A stretch of DNA of 20,484 nucleotides from CAKZQX01 sp034437035 (GCA_034437035.1 DAOTUI010000153.1:1-20484), one strand, 5' to 3'. Positions 6,431 through 13,343 are shown, counted from the first letter of the stretch. The notes: a model not told the origin generated them from the letters alone. Numbers and translations are program-made.

Positions 6431-7144
6431 TCACAACGCCGGTGTGCTCCCGCGTGCGCGGGCATTGGGTTGCAGGTATTCGTAGAACCAGTCTCCCGCC
6501 AGTTGGGCCACCTGTTCCAGCGCGCCCGGCTCTTCAAACAGATGGGTGGCCCAGGGCACAATCGTCAGTTGCTTTGTTCCCGGCAGTTGCTCCAGGGCCG
6601 CCTCATTCAATGAGATAACCGGCGCATCGCGCTCGCCGACAATCAATAGTGTGGGTGCATGCACGCGGGGCAGGGCTGCCCCGGCCATGTCGGGCCGGCC
6701 ACCGCGCGAGACCACCGCGCCAACGGCTTCGGCATAGTTCGCGGCGGCGACGAGGGCGGCGGCAGCGCCAGTGCTGGCCCCGAAGTAGCCGATTGTCAGC
6801 GGATTGGTGTCCGGGTTGTGCTTGAGCCAGTCGGTTGCCCCGGTGAGCCGCTCGGCCAGCAGTTTGATGTCAAAGCGCAGATGGCGCGTGCGCATATCGA
6901 TGGCTTCTTCATCCGTGGTTAGCAGGTCAATCAGCAGCGTCGCAATGCCACGCTTGTTGAGTCCCTGCGCCACAAAGCGGTTGCGCGGGCTGTGGCGGCT
7001 ACTCCCACTGCCGTGCGCAAACAGCACCACGCCGCGCGGATCGGCAGGCATGTTCAGATTGCCCTCCAGTGTAATTGTTCCCACCGGCACCTGAACCAGG
7101 CGTTCGGTGACATTGGGCAGTTGTACATTTTCTCCAGTTGCCAT
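6431..7144 (-). CDS. Dienelactone hydrolase-like alpha/beta hydrolase
   Basis: A 237-residue cytoplasmic alpha/beta hydrolase without signal peptide. The oxyanion/HG region is VVLFAHGSGSSRHSPRN (39-55), the nucleophile elbow is GYFGASTGAAAA with Ser124, the acid is Asp173 in GERDAPV and the base is His201 in WATHLF. I chose ATG 7144: GGAGGTG stands seven bases upstream, whereas the upstream starts (7204, 7159) read through a repeat and add nothing conserved. It is the last gene of a minus-strand cassette with a phosphoribosyltransferase and an erythromycin-esterase-like protein. In some actinobacteria, Rv0571c of Mycobacterium tuberculosis being the one I recall, a phosphoribosyltransferase domain and this hydrolase domain are fused, so the three probably act together. 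Substrate unknown. Confidence 0.88.
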   Translation of the reverse strand: MATGENVQLPNVTERLVQVPVGTITLEGNLNMPADPRGVVLFAHGSGSSRHSPRNRFVAQGLNKRGIATLLIDLLTTDEEAIDMRTRHLRFDIKLLAERLTGATDWLKHNPDTNPLTIGYFGASTGAAAALVAAANYAEAVGAVVSRGGRPDMAGAALPRVHAPTLLIVGERDAPVISLNEAALEQLPGTKQLTIVPWATHLFEEPGALEQVAQLAGDWFYEYLQPNARARGSTPAL

Positions 7145-7163
7145 CGTTTGCACCTCCATCGCT

Positions 7164-7277
7164 AATATTCGAGACAGGCTTACCGGAAAGGATGGCATGA
7201 TCACAGCGCGTGCTGCCTACCGATTGTGGCGGGCACACGGCCGCGTCCCGGCAAACCCTGTCTCAAAAGATAATATT
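7164..7277. repeat. Small inverted-repeat element between two cassette genes
   Basis: AATATT (7164-7169) with GAGACAGGCTTACCGG (7171-7186) is mirrored by CCGGCAAACCCTGTCTC (7248-7264) and AATATT (7272-7277). Arms are about 25 bases with mismatches and an inserted AAAAGAT. Its right end coincides with the TAA stop of the erythromycin-esterase-like gene. It fills the 132-base gap upstream of the dienelactone hydrolase gene. Confidence 0.5.
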
Positions 7278-8611
7278 TACACTCCGTGCGGATAGGTCTC
7301 CGGCAGTTCGCCCTGCTCCCACTCCGGGTTGCGCAGTAGTGGCGCGACGGCGCGGGTCTCATCGAAGTGAATCACGGCGTCGAACTGGTCGGACAGGCGC
7401 GCGGTGAAGTAGTGGCTGATACGCTCGCTCTGCGGACGGTAGATCACGCCGATGGCCCGCTCCAGCAGCGGGGCACGCAGCTTCTCGGCCGGCAGCCCGC
7501 TGTTGCGTAGCGTCAGCAGGAAGTTGGGCATCTCGGTTGCGTGAAACAGATCTTCAAAGCTGCCCTTGAGCGCCGGACGAACGTGCTTGCGCTCGGCAGG
7601 GCCGCCCCAGTCCGAGGCGGCGGTGACACTGCCGCTATAGGTGCTGAAGCCTACCAGCACGGCGGCATCGTCGTGGCGCTCGCGCACCAGTTGCCCAACA
7701 TTAATTTCGCCGGCCGCCCCCAGTTCCGTGGCGCGAGCATCACCCAGGTGGGAGTTGTGTTCCCAGACGACCGCCTTTGTGCGCTGACCCTGCTGATCAA
7801 AGTGCTGCACCAGCGCATCAAGTGTGTCGGCCATATGGGTGTCGCGCAGGTTCCAGGAGGAGTGCCGACCACGGAACATCGCGCGGTAGTAGGCTTCGGC
7901 ATCGCGTACCAACCGGGCGTTCTGCTCGGCATAGAAATGCTCATCTTCAACGACACGTCCATCGCGCTGGGCATACTCGGCGGCCTGCTCACGCAACTCG
8001 ATAAGCTGCTCAACGACTGCATCCTCACAGGTTTCGCCCCCGGCGACGGCAGCATAGCCGTAAAGCTGAGGATCTTCGCCATAGCGGTGGAAGCAGCCAT
8101 AACGCCGGCGGGCGCGCTGTGCCGCCGCCGGGTCAACCTTGTCCAGGTAGTTGAGCACGGCTTCGATGGAATTATACATGCTGTAGAGATCCAGCCCGTA
8201 GAAGCCGACTATCGGCCGGCCGGGGGGCAGTGCGGCGTTATGCTGATGCAGCCAACCGACAAACTCGCGCACATCCAGATTGCGCCACATCCAGTTGGGG
8301 AAGCGGCGAAATGCGGCGAGGGCATCGTCCGCATCCATGGCATTGCCGGTACCGCGCACATAGCTGTTGACGCGGTAGGCATCCGGCCAGTCGGCCTCGA
8401 CTGCGACAACATTAAAGCCCTTCTCCTTAATCAGCCGCTGTGTAATCTCGGCGCGAGCATTGTAGAACTCGTGCGTGCCGTGGGAGGCCTCGCCCAGCAG
8501 CACAAAGCGTGAGTCGCCAATCAGGTCAATCAGCGCGTCATAGTCATTCGCGGCCCCGGTCAGCGGGCGCGCCGCGTTGCGCACGATCTCGGTAACGCTC
8601 TGTTCCGGCAT
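7277..8611 (-). CDS. Erythromycin esterase family protein
   Basis: A 444-residue protein of the erythromycin esterase (EreA/EreB/succinoglycan-biosynthesis-like) superfamily. VLLGEASHGTHEF (37-49) contains the conserved Glu41, His44 and Glu48. VVAVEADWPDA (69-79) and VVWEHNSHLGDAR (261-273) supply the other conserved acidic residue and the His pair 265/268. In characterised members the first His acts as the base for lactone-ring hydrolysis. The ribosome-binding site GGAGAGGAGG is ideal. Only 35 bases separate it from the upstream phosphoribosyltransferase gene, so they are cotranscribed. Environmental homologues mostly lack proven macrolide activity, so a resistance label is not justified; the conserved pairing with a phosphoribosyltransferase suggests a metabolic or repair role. 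Confidence 0.92.
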   Translation of the reverse strand: MPEQSVTEIVRNAARPLTGAANDYDALIDLIGDSRFVLLGEASHGTHEFYNARAEITQRLIKEKGFNVVAVEADWPDAYRVNSYVRGTGNAMDADDALAAFRRFPNWMWRNLDVREFVGWLHQHNAALPPGRPIVGFYGLDLYSMYNSIEAVLNYLDKVDPAAAQRARRRYGCFHRYGEDPQLYGYAAVAGGETCEDAVVEQLIELREQAAEYAQRDGRVVEDEHFYAEQNARLVRDAEAYYRAMFRGRHSSWNLRDTHMADTLDALVQHFDQQGQRTKAVVWEHNSHLGDARATELGAAGEINVGQLVRERHDDAAVLVGFSTYSGSVTAASDWGGPAERKHVRPALKGSFEDLFHATEMPNFLLTLRNSGLPAEKLRAPLLERAIGVIYRPQSERISHYFTARLSDQFDAVIHFDETRAVAPLLRNPEWEQGELPETYPHGV

Positions 8612-8646
8612 ACCGGTTCCTCCTCTCCAAAAAGTAACGGTCTACC

Positions 8647-9303
8647 TCAAGCCTCGACGCCATCGCGGGCGCGCTCCATCAGATCGCGGACTTCCTGGTC
8701 GCTGGTCTGGGTAAAATCCTGGTACCAGAGGCCGACGGCCATGAAGGGCTCCGGTGTGATGGCACAGACGATCTCGTCAACTTCATGGCGAAACTCATCA
8801 CAGACCTGGGGGGCAGCCGTGGGTACGGCGACGATAATCTTGCTGGGGTTCTGTTGGCGGAGGGCTGCAATGGCCGCGCGCATGCTTGCACCGGTTGCCA
8901 GCCCGTCATCCACCAGGATGGCAATCTTCCCAGACGGGGAGAGCGCCGGACGGTCACCCCGGTAAACCTGTTCGCGCCGCTCAAGTTCGCGCTGCTCGCG
9001 GGCGGTAAGCTCATCAATAACCTCTTCCGGGGCGCGCAGGGCATACCGGACATCTTCATTGAAGACGCGCACGCCGCCGGTGGCAATTGCACCTAGTGCC
9101 AACTCCTCATGGCCGGGTACGCCAATTTTACGTACGATAAAGACATCCAGAGGCGCATTCAGCGCCTCGGCAATCTCATAGGCGACCGGGACACCGCCAC
9201 GGGGCAGCCCCAGCACCAGGACATCCGAGCGGTCGGCATATGTACGCAGCATCGCAGCCAGCCGTTGACCGGCATCGGCGCGATTACGAAATGGCTTTGG
9301 CAT
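8647..9303 (-). CDS. Phosphoribosyltransferase family protein
   Basis: A 218-residue type-I phosphoribosyltransferase-fold protein. The PRPP-binding loop is ILVDDGLATGASMRAA (129-144), preceded by the LGLPRGGVPVAYEIA (31-45) segment and VRKIGVPGHEELALGAIA (57-74), both typical of the subgroup encoded next to erythromycin-esterase and dienelactone-hydrolase genes rather than of purine salvage enzymes. Substrate base unknown. It is the first gene of the cassette. GAGGAGG lies seven bases before the ATG. The upstream 255-base gap holds the promoter region of this operon and of the divergent secreted protein; it contains CTGAA-N7-TTCAG (9330-9346), a weak operator candidate. Confidence 0.92.
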   Translation of the reverse strand: MPKPFRNRADAGQRLAAMLRTYADRSDVLVLGLPRGGVPVAYEIAEALNAPLDVFIVRKIGVPGHEELALGAIATGGVRVFNEDVRYALRAPEEVIDELTAREQRELERREQVYRGDRPALSPSGKIAILVDDGLATGASMRAAIAALRQQNPSKIIVAVPTAAPQVCDEFRHEVDEIVCAITPEPFMAVGLWYQDFTQTSDQEVRDLMERARDGVEA

Positions 9304-9496
9304 GATAATCCTCCTCGGAAATTCAATATCTGAAACGTGGATTCAGAAACAGATTGTAAGCAGGTTCTACTATATTTCGGTTGTTGCAAAAGCTGTGCCA
9401 TTATTTGGAACTATTCAAGGTGGCACATACGCGATTGGGTCGCCGGTGCGTTGTCACTGGCACGCTCCTTGCAACCCTCTCGATACCTGTGTTGAA

Positions 9497-9552
9497 AGAA
9501 CCAAGAACCAAGAACCAAAAACCGAGAACCGAGAACCGAGAACCGAGAAGGA
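9497..9552 (+). repeat. Heptanucleotide tandem array (AGAACCR)7-8
   Basis: Seven units: AGAACCA three times (9497-9517), AAAACCG (9518-9524), AGAACCG three times (9525-9545). An eighth, degenerate unit AGAAGGA (9546-9552) serves as the ribosome-binding site of the next gene. The array shifts from A-ending to G-ending units at its centre. Confidence 0.92.
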
Positions 9553-9558
9553 GTCTAT

Positions 9559-10413
9559 ATGCAAAAGCTACTCAATCTGCTTGTCGTCATGCTGCTGCTA
9601 CTGACCGGCGCTGCGGTTGTCCGCGCCGAACCGTTTGGACGCGATGTTTTTCGTACGCGCTGGGAGCGGACCGATCTGCCGGTGCAGCGCAATGTGGCGA
9701 ATCGCTCCTGGGTCTGGGGGCCGGAGCCCTTTACCGAGGTGCTGATGGAGCCCTACGAAGATGGGATTGACGGCCGGCGCACTGTGCAGTATCTCGACAA
9801 GAGCCGGATGGAGATCAACGACCCGAATGCGCCGCCGAGCCGGCCCTGGTTTGTCACCAATGGTCTGCTCGTCACCGAGATGATTCGTGGCGAAATCCAG
9901 GTCGGTCAGTCGGAATTTATCCCGGCCGGCCCGGCTAACATTCCCATCGCCGGCGACCCCGACAATGACTTCCCGACCTATGCCGGCCTGGCGCGGCTCT
10001 TTGGCACACCGGCGGGCAACCAGCCGGGCGAGTATGTGACGCGCGTCTTTCTGCCCGAGGGTGTCGGGGAGTTTCCGCAGTATGCCGGGGCTGTGGCGAC
10101 TGAGATTGTGCAGGTTGAGCAGGGCTTTGGCATTCCCCGCGCCTTCTGGAATTATATGAACCAGCAGGGCGTGGTCTACCGCAACGGTAATTTTATCGAA
10201 AACCAGCCGCTGTTTGAGTGGGTCTATGTGCTGGGCTATCCCGTAACCGATGCCTACTGGACCCGCGTCCGCGTGGGCAATGTGGAGCGGGATGTGATGT
10301 TCCAGGCGTTTGAGCGGCGCATCCTCACCTACACCCCGTCTAACGCGGGGCCCTGGCAAGTTGAGATGGGCAACGTGGGGCGGCAATACTACGAGTGGCG
10401 CTACGGCGAGTAG
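9559..10413 (+). CDS. Secreted protein of a Chloroflexi-type family, function unknown
   Basis: A 284-residue exported protein. The signal peptide covers about 1-23 (MQKLLNLLVVMLLLLTG core, cleavage after VRA). The mature part is globular, aromatic-rich and without membrane segments. The C-terminal part, with VMFQAFERRILTYTP, NAGPWQVEMGNVGRQYYEWRY and VLGYPVTDAYWTR, looks like a domain I remember as recurrent in secreted Chloroflexus/Roseiflexus proteins, often behind other modules; its function is not known to me. The ribosome-binding site GAAGGAGT derives from the last unit of a heptanucleotide array. Only one Met start is plausible. No terminator follows; a GC hairpin (10424-10439) and a half repeat element lie behind it. 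Confidence 0.85.
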   Translation: MQKLLNLLVVMLLLLTGAAVVRAEPFGRDVFRTRWERTDLPVQRNVANRSWVWGPEPFTEVLMEPYEDGIDGRRTVQYLDKSRMEINDPNAPPSRPWFVTNGLLVTEMIRGEIQVGQSEFIPAGPANIPIAGDPDNDFPTYAGLARLFGTPAGNQPGEYVTRVFLPEGVGEFPQYAGAVATEIVQVEQGFGIPRAFWNYMNQQGVVYRNGNFIENQPLFEWVYVLGYPVTDAYWTRVRVGNVERDVMFQAFERRILTYTPSNAGPWQVEMGNVGRQYYEWRYGE

Positions 10414-10438
10414 AAAGCTGTGGCCGCCCGGTCGGGCG

Positions 10439-10537
10439 GAAAAAGATCAAAAAGCACCATGCTGCCGCAGGCGAATCCGGCTTTCACCTGGTCAAATATC
10501 CAGTTTGCGTACCCACTGCGTAATGCGTGTAATCTAA
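10439..10537 (-). repeat. Half copy of the nested-palindrome element
   Basis: Reads as the left half of the family on the minus strand: ATTACACGCATTACGCAGTGG at the outer end (10533 downward), then ACCTGGTGAAAGCCGGATTC, then CGCCTGCGGCAGCATGGTG, and stops at CTTTTTGATCTTTTTC, exactly where the inner stem begins in other copies. The inner stem and the whole other half are missing; a GC hairpin (CCGCCCG-GT-CGGGCGG, 10424-10439) abuts the break. Confidence 0.85.
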
Positions 10538-10554
10538 AGGAGAAGGAGACGAAG

Positions 10555-10581
10555 ATGAAGATGAAGAGAGGACAAACATGA
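10555..10581 (+). CDS. Possible 8-codon leader ORF
   Basis: ATG at 10555 encodes MKMKRGQT and stops at TGA 10579-10581, overlapping the ATG (10578-10580) of the secreted-protein gene as ATGA. It has a far stronger ribosome-binding site (AAAGGAGAAGGAG, 10536-10548, six bases before the ATG) than the main gene (GAGAGGA). It could couple translation of the main gene, or simply be chance in a purine-rich leader. Confidence 0.35.
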   Translation: MKMKRGQT

Positions 10582-11669
10582 ACACGCGCAGTCTTTCGGC
10601 CCGTTTCTGGGCACTGCCGGTTATCGCCCTGATTCTGGTGGCGTTGGCAGCGAGCAGGTTTGCCGGCGCGCAGGGAACGCCCACCCCGACCACGACGGCA
10701 ACCGCAACCGCGACAGCAGATTTCTCCACGCTGCCGGAACCGGCGCAGACGGCGCTGGCCGATTTTCGGGAAGATCGGGCGGCGGGCGATCCCCGACCGG
10801 CGGCGGCGCTCCCGACGGTGACGCCCCGGCCTGATGCCGCGGCGCCGCGAGCCGGCGGTATCGGACGGGTGATCTTCCTACCGCTGCTCGTGCGTTCAGC
10901 CCCGCCCCCGGCACCGGAGCCGCCAACCGCGACCCCGACACCCACCGAGGAGCCCGGCGAACCGGCGGAAGTCTGGGTCACGCTGCGCAAGGAGCCGAGC
11001 ATTCGCGTGGACCGCGACGACACGCTGGAGTATGAGCTCTTTGTGCGCAACCGGGGCGATGGTCTGGCTGACGAAGTCCGCGTGACGTTGCCCTACGACA
11101 GTGATCAGCTTACCTTCCTTGATGCAGATTTCGAGGACGTGGATGATTTTGTCGCGGAGTTAAACGAGGACGAGATTGTACTGGTCTTCGATGATGTTGA
11201 GGGTGTCGATGCCAATGTGGACGAAGATCCCCGCCGTGCAACAGTTTTCTGGGATGTGAATGATCTGCTGCCGATTGACACCGTGATCTCTATTCGGGGC
11301 ACGGTTGCGTGGGATGATGCCCGGGATGGCGGTAGTCGGCGCACCAATCGCGCACCGGTGCTGGTGGGCGAGGCCGGCAACAACTCGGAGTATGTTTTTG
11401 CCGAAGTGTCACCGGAACTGGGAGAGGTCGGTACGGAATTTGACTTCCTTAGCGACCGTTTTATCCCGGATGAAGAGGTTGCGGCCTGGTTCAACACTCC
11501 GGACGGCGTGCGCGCGCTGGAGCGTGATCTGGATGCCAACGACCAGGGTGTCGTTGAGTTCACCTTCTCGAGCGATGGCTTTGCACCCGCCCGGTACGAG
11601 ATTGTTGTCTTTGGCCTGCGCAGCAAACTGACTGCCGTTACTGAGTTCTTTGTCGATCCAAATCCGTAA
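10578..11669 (+). CDS. Secreted acidic protein with beta-sandwich domain, function unknown
   Basis: A 363-residue exported protein. The signal peptide is about 1-31 (core WALPVIALILVALAA, cleavage near AGA). A Thr/Pro-rich linker (TPTPTTTATATATA) follows, then a spacer with VIFLPLLVR (98-106), a hydrophobic LPL motif of a kind seen in Chloroflexi exported proteins, then a second Pro/Thr linker (TATPTPTEEP). Residues about 130-255 look like a DUF11/CARDB-type beta-sandwich: VTLRKEPSIRVDRDDTLEY, ELFVRNRGDGLADEVRV, and an Asp/Glu-rich stretch (FEDVDDFVAELNEDEI) that may bind calcium. The last 90 residues form another beta-rich domain. The stop codon directly touches a heptanucleotide inverted repeat. 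Probably a cell-surface or matrix protein; no enzymatic motif seen. Confidence 0.85.
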   Translation: MNTRSLSARFWALPVIALILVALAASRFAGAQGTPTPTTTATATATADFSTLPEPAQTALADFREDRAAGDPRPAAALPTVTPRPDAAAPRAGGIGRVIFLPLLVRSAPPPAPEPPTATPTPTEEPGEPAEVWVTLRKEPSIRVDRDDTLEYELFVRNRGDGLADEVRVTLPYDSDQLTFLDADFEDVDDFVAELNEDEIVLVFDDVEGVDANVDEDPRRATVFWDVNDLLPIDTVISIRGTVAWDDARDGGSRRTNRAPVLVGEAGNNSEYVFAEVSPELGEVGTEFDFLSDRFIPDEEVAAWFNTPDGVRALERDLDANDQGVVEFTFSSDGFAPARYEIVVFGLRSKLTAVTEFFVDPNP

Positions 11670-11736
11670 GGTTAACGGATAGGGGATAGGGGTTAACGGT
11701 TAATAACCCCTATCCCCTATCCCCTATCCGTTAACC
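11670..11736. repeat. Inverted repeat built from GGGGATA heptamers
   Basis: The left arm (11670-11695) contains GGTTAACGGATA then two GGGGATA-type units; the right arm (11704-11736) is its complement but with three units. Loop of eight bases. It starts at the first base after the TAA stop of the upstream gene and ends 20 bases before the next ATG. Apart from the one-unit difference the arms match perfectly, so the stem could terminate transcription or slow RNA decay. Confidence 0.9.
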
Positions 11737-11756
11737 CATAACCATGGAGGTAAGAT

Positions 11757-12416
11757 ATGTCAAAACCATCGGAAAAGAAGATCGTTGCGGCGCTGCTGGA
11801 ACGGCATGGGCAGACCTACGCCGAGGAGTGCGGTATTACGTTAGCGGGCGATAGCGGCACACCGTCGCCGCTCTTCCGCATGCTCTGTGCGTCGATGCTG
11901 TTTAGTACGCGCATCCGCGCCGGCATCGCTGTTGCCGCATCACGGGCGCTGGCCGAGCAGGGTTGGACCACCCCGCAGAAGTTGGCTGAGTCAACCTGGG
12001 AAGCGCGCGCCAAGACGCTGAATGAGTCCGGGTATGCACGCTATGATGAACGTACCGCCGGCATGCTGGGCGAAACAGCGCAGGTGCTGCTGGAACGCTA
12101 TGCCGGCGACCTGCGCAACCTGCGTGAGGAAGCCGGCCGTGATCCGGCGCAGGAGCGCAAGTTACTCAAGCAGTTCAAAGGTCTGGGTGATGTTGGCGTC
12201 GATATCTTCTTCCGCGAGGTGCAGGCGGTGTGGGAGGAACTCTTCCCCTTTGTGGATAAGAAGGCGCGGCAGGGAGCCGACAAACTGGGACTGCCCGAAG
12301 ACCCGGAGAAGCTGGCCGGGCTGGTCGATCAGGCCGATTTCCCGCGCCTGGTTGCGGCCCTGGTGCGGGTCAGCCTGGAAGATGATGAGTCGGAGGTGTT
12401 GGAAGCTGCAGAGTAG
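11757..12416 (+). CDS. Endonuclease III-like HhH-GPD protein
   Basis: A 219-residue protein resembling the helix-hairpin-helix DNA glycosylase fold. LCASMLFSTRIRAGIAVAAS (43-62) is the first core helix pair. LLKQFKGLGDVGVDIFFREV (136-155) matches the HhH segment (K-G-x-G-x-x-x-A/D) before the catalytic region, and FPFVDKKARQGADKLGLP (163-180) aligns with the VDTHV...RLGL stretch of endonuclease III, placing Asp167 at the catalytic aspartate. It has no C-terminal four-Cys cluster (only Cys25 and Cys44), so it lacks the iron-sulphur centre. The catalytic Lys of bifunctional enzymes is not obvious. Likely a DNA-base glycosylase or structure-binding protein. GGAGGTAAG lies just before the ATG. 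It follows the secreted-protein gene after an inverted repeat and is probably transcribed independently. Confidence 0.75.
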   Translation: MSKPSEKKIVAALLERHGQTYAEECGITLAGDSGTPSPLFRMLCASMLFSTRIRAGIAVAASRALAEQGWTTPQKLAESTWEARAKTLNESGYARYDERTAGMLGETAQVLLERYAGDLRNLREEAGRDPAQERKLLKQFKGLGDVGVDIFFREVQAVWEELFPFVDKKARQGADKLGLPEDPEKLAGLVDQADFPRLVAALVRVSLEDDESEVLEAAE

Positions 12417-12455
12417 GGGCGCAACACGTTGTGCTCCTGCTCAGGAGAGTAGACC

Positions 12456-12668
12456 ATGATCAACATTAGCGCGGCACTGCTGTGGGGATTTTTTGCCACC
12501 CTGGTGTTGTCAACCATTGTGCGTGCGGCGCGCGAATATGGCATATCACGGATGGATATTCCGTTGATGGTGGGCCTGATGGTTACGGCGGATCGGATCA
12601 GGCCCGGGTGTACGGCTTTCTAGTTCACCTGATGAATGGCTGGATCTTCTCCTTCATCGAAGAGAGAT
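12456..12668 (+). pseudogene. Frameshifted N-terminal part of a small membrane protein gene
   Basis: ATG 12456, with AGGAGAG upstream, encodes MINISAALLWGFFATLVLST, then IVRAAREYGISRMDIPLMVG and LMVTADR, then falls out of frame and stops at TAG 12621. One base lost near 12594 explains it: in the shifted frame the text continues DQARVYGFLVHLMNGWIF then SFI. The joined product (RMDIP...TADR-DQARVYGF...HLMNGWIFSFI) reads like the start of a family of about 150-200-residue membrane proteins that I remember from Chloroflexi and other bacteria. Similarity ends near 12660, where CTTCGTGG repeats start shortly after. The rest of the protein is missing, so it is not functional. Confidence 0.75.
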
Positions 12669-12732
12669 CTTGTGTGAAACGCGCCACGAGTGGAAATCAA
12701 CAAAGTCTGGAACATACCGAATTAAACCCCTT

Positions 12733-12804
12733 CGTGATCTTCGTAGCCTTCGTGGTAATCTTCCCACCCGTTCAATAAAACCCCTTCGTGGCCTTCGTGG
12801 TGAA
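12733..12804 (+). repeat. Tandem CCCCTTCGTGG-type repeats
   Basis: AAACCCCTTCGTGATCTTCG then TAGCCTTCGTGGT, followed after a short spacer by AAACCCCTTCGTGGCCTTCG then TGGTG. The same CTTCGTGG text appears in the arms of the inverted-repeat element at 5820-5982. It lies inside the broken membrane-protein gene and may be the interrupting sequence. Confidence 0.75.
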
Positions 12805-12821
12805 ACATCACATCACTCCCT

Positions 12822-12959
12822 GGTCCCTACTGGATTGCTCTGGGCGTATACCATCCGTATACGCTGGAGCGACTGCCGCTGGATACCCAGGTAGCGCATC
12901 CCGACGCGCCACCAGTCGGTCCCGATACGCTTTTGCTCAATCCGATCATGTTGCCGTAG
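12822..12959 (+). pseudogene. Coding remnant (C-terminal fragment)
   Basis: A 45-codon frame reads GPYWIALGVYHPYTLERLPL then DTQVAHPDAPPVGPDTLLLN then PIMLP and a TAG stop (12957-12959). It has no start codon and composition typical of coding DNA, so it looks like the tail of a protein. It could be the far end of the interrupted gene at 12456 or of another lost gene; family not recognised. From 12960 to 13005 I see nothing but a degraded repeat end. Confidence 0.5.
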
Positions 12960-13009
12960 AGTCAGGGTGTAAGGATTACGAATGAACGGTCAGATGTCCT
13001 GGTATAACA

Positions 13010-13341
13010 TTACAGGACTTACGCGGTGGGCATTCAAACGGGACATTTCACCTGATGGAAGCCGGACTCGCCTGCGGCAGCATGGTACGTTTTTATCTTT
13101 TTCACAAAAATGTTGCACTATATGCAACATTTTTGTGAAAAAGAATGGAATCTTCCGCCCTGCCGGAGGCGAGTCGGGCCGTTTAGGGAAGCGGAAGCTC
13201 TTGTTCACCCCAAGCTCCCTCAGACGCTCTACTCGTGGGCTTGCTGACGCCCAAGTTTCCGGAGGGTGGGACAATTAACAGCTTCCGCTTCCCTTATTCA
13301 GGCAAATGCCGGATTTGGAACTGACCGCGTAAGTCCTGTAA
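13010..13341 (+). repeat. Nested-palindrome element, copy 2 (interrupted)
   Basis: The terminal inverted repeats are identical over 18 bases: TTACAGGACTTACGCGGT at 13010-13027 and its complement at 13324-13341. The middle stem CCTGCGGCAG (13070-13079) pairs with CTGCCGGAGG (13160-13169) with one mismatch, and the pairing extends outward through GACTCG/CGAGTC. The inner stem 13096-13117 pairs perfectly with 13123-13144 (22 bp, loop CTATA). A 108-bp second element sits in the right arm (13186-13293). ACAT occurs at both outer borders (13007-13010 and 13341-13344), possibly a target duplication. Confidence 0.92.
13186..13293. mobile_element. 108-bp inverted-repeat element nested in copy 2
   Basis: Ends are GGGAAGCGGAAGCTCTTGTT (13186-13205) and the matching AACAGCTTCCGCTTCCC (13277-13293): 14 identical bases, then partial matches. 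TTA stands on both sides (13183-13185 and 13294-13296). Removing the element and one TTA restores a sequence that lines up base for base with the same place in the copy at 20291 (GCCGTTTATCCAGG there, GCCGTTTATTCAGG here). No coding capacity, so it depends on an enzyme encoded elsewhere. Confidence 0.88.
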
Positions 13342-13343
13342 CA

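Noticed and set aside
7541..8512. 323-codon plus-strand open frame
   Set aside because: Opposite the erythromycin-esterase-like gene; low-complexity content without motifs, while the minus-strand frame has clear family motifs.
7277..8611. Macrolide resistance gene
   Set aside because: Only family-level similarity; the gene sits in a metabolic-looking cassette and most environmental family members have no shown macrolide activity.
9330..9346. CTGAA-N7-TTCAG operator between the divergent genes
   Set aside because: Five-base arms are short enough to occur by chance, and no promoter boxes could be placed around it.
9598..10386. 262-codon minus-strand open frame
   Set aside because: Opposite a gene with signal peptide, ribosome-binding site and recognisable C-terminal text; no motif of its own.
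10424..10440. GC-rich hairpin as a terminator of the gene ending at 10413
   Set aside because: A perfect short stem, but it is followed by A residues on the plus strand, not T.
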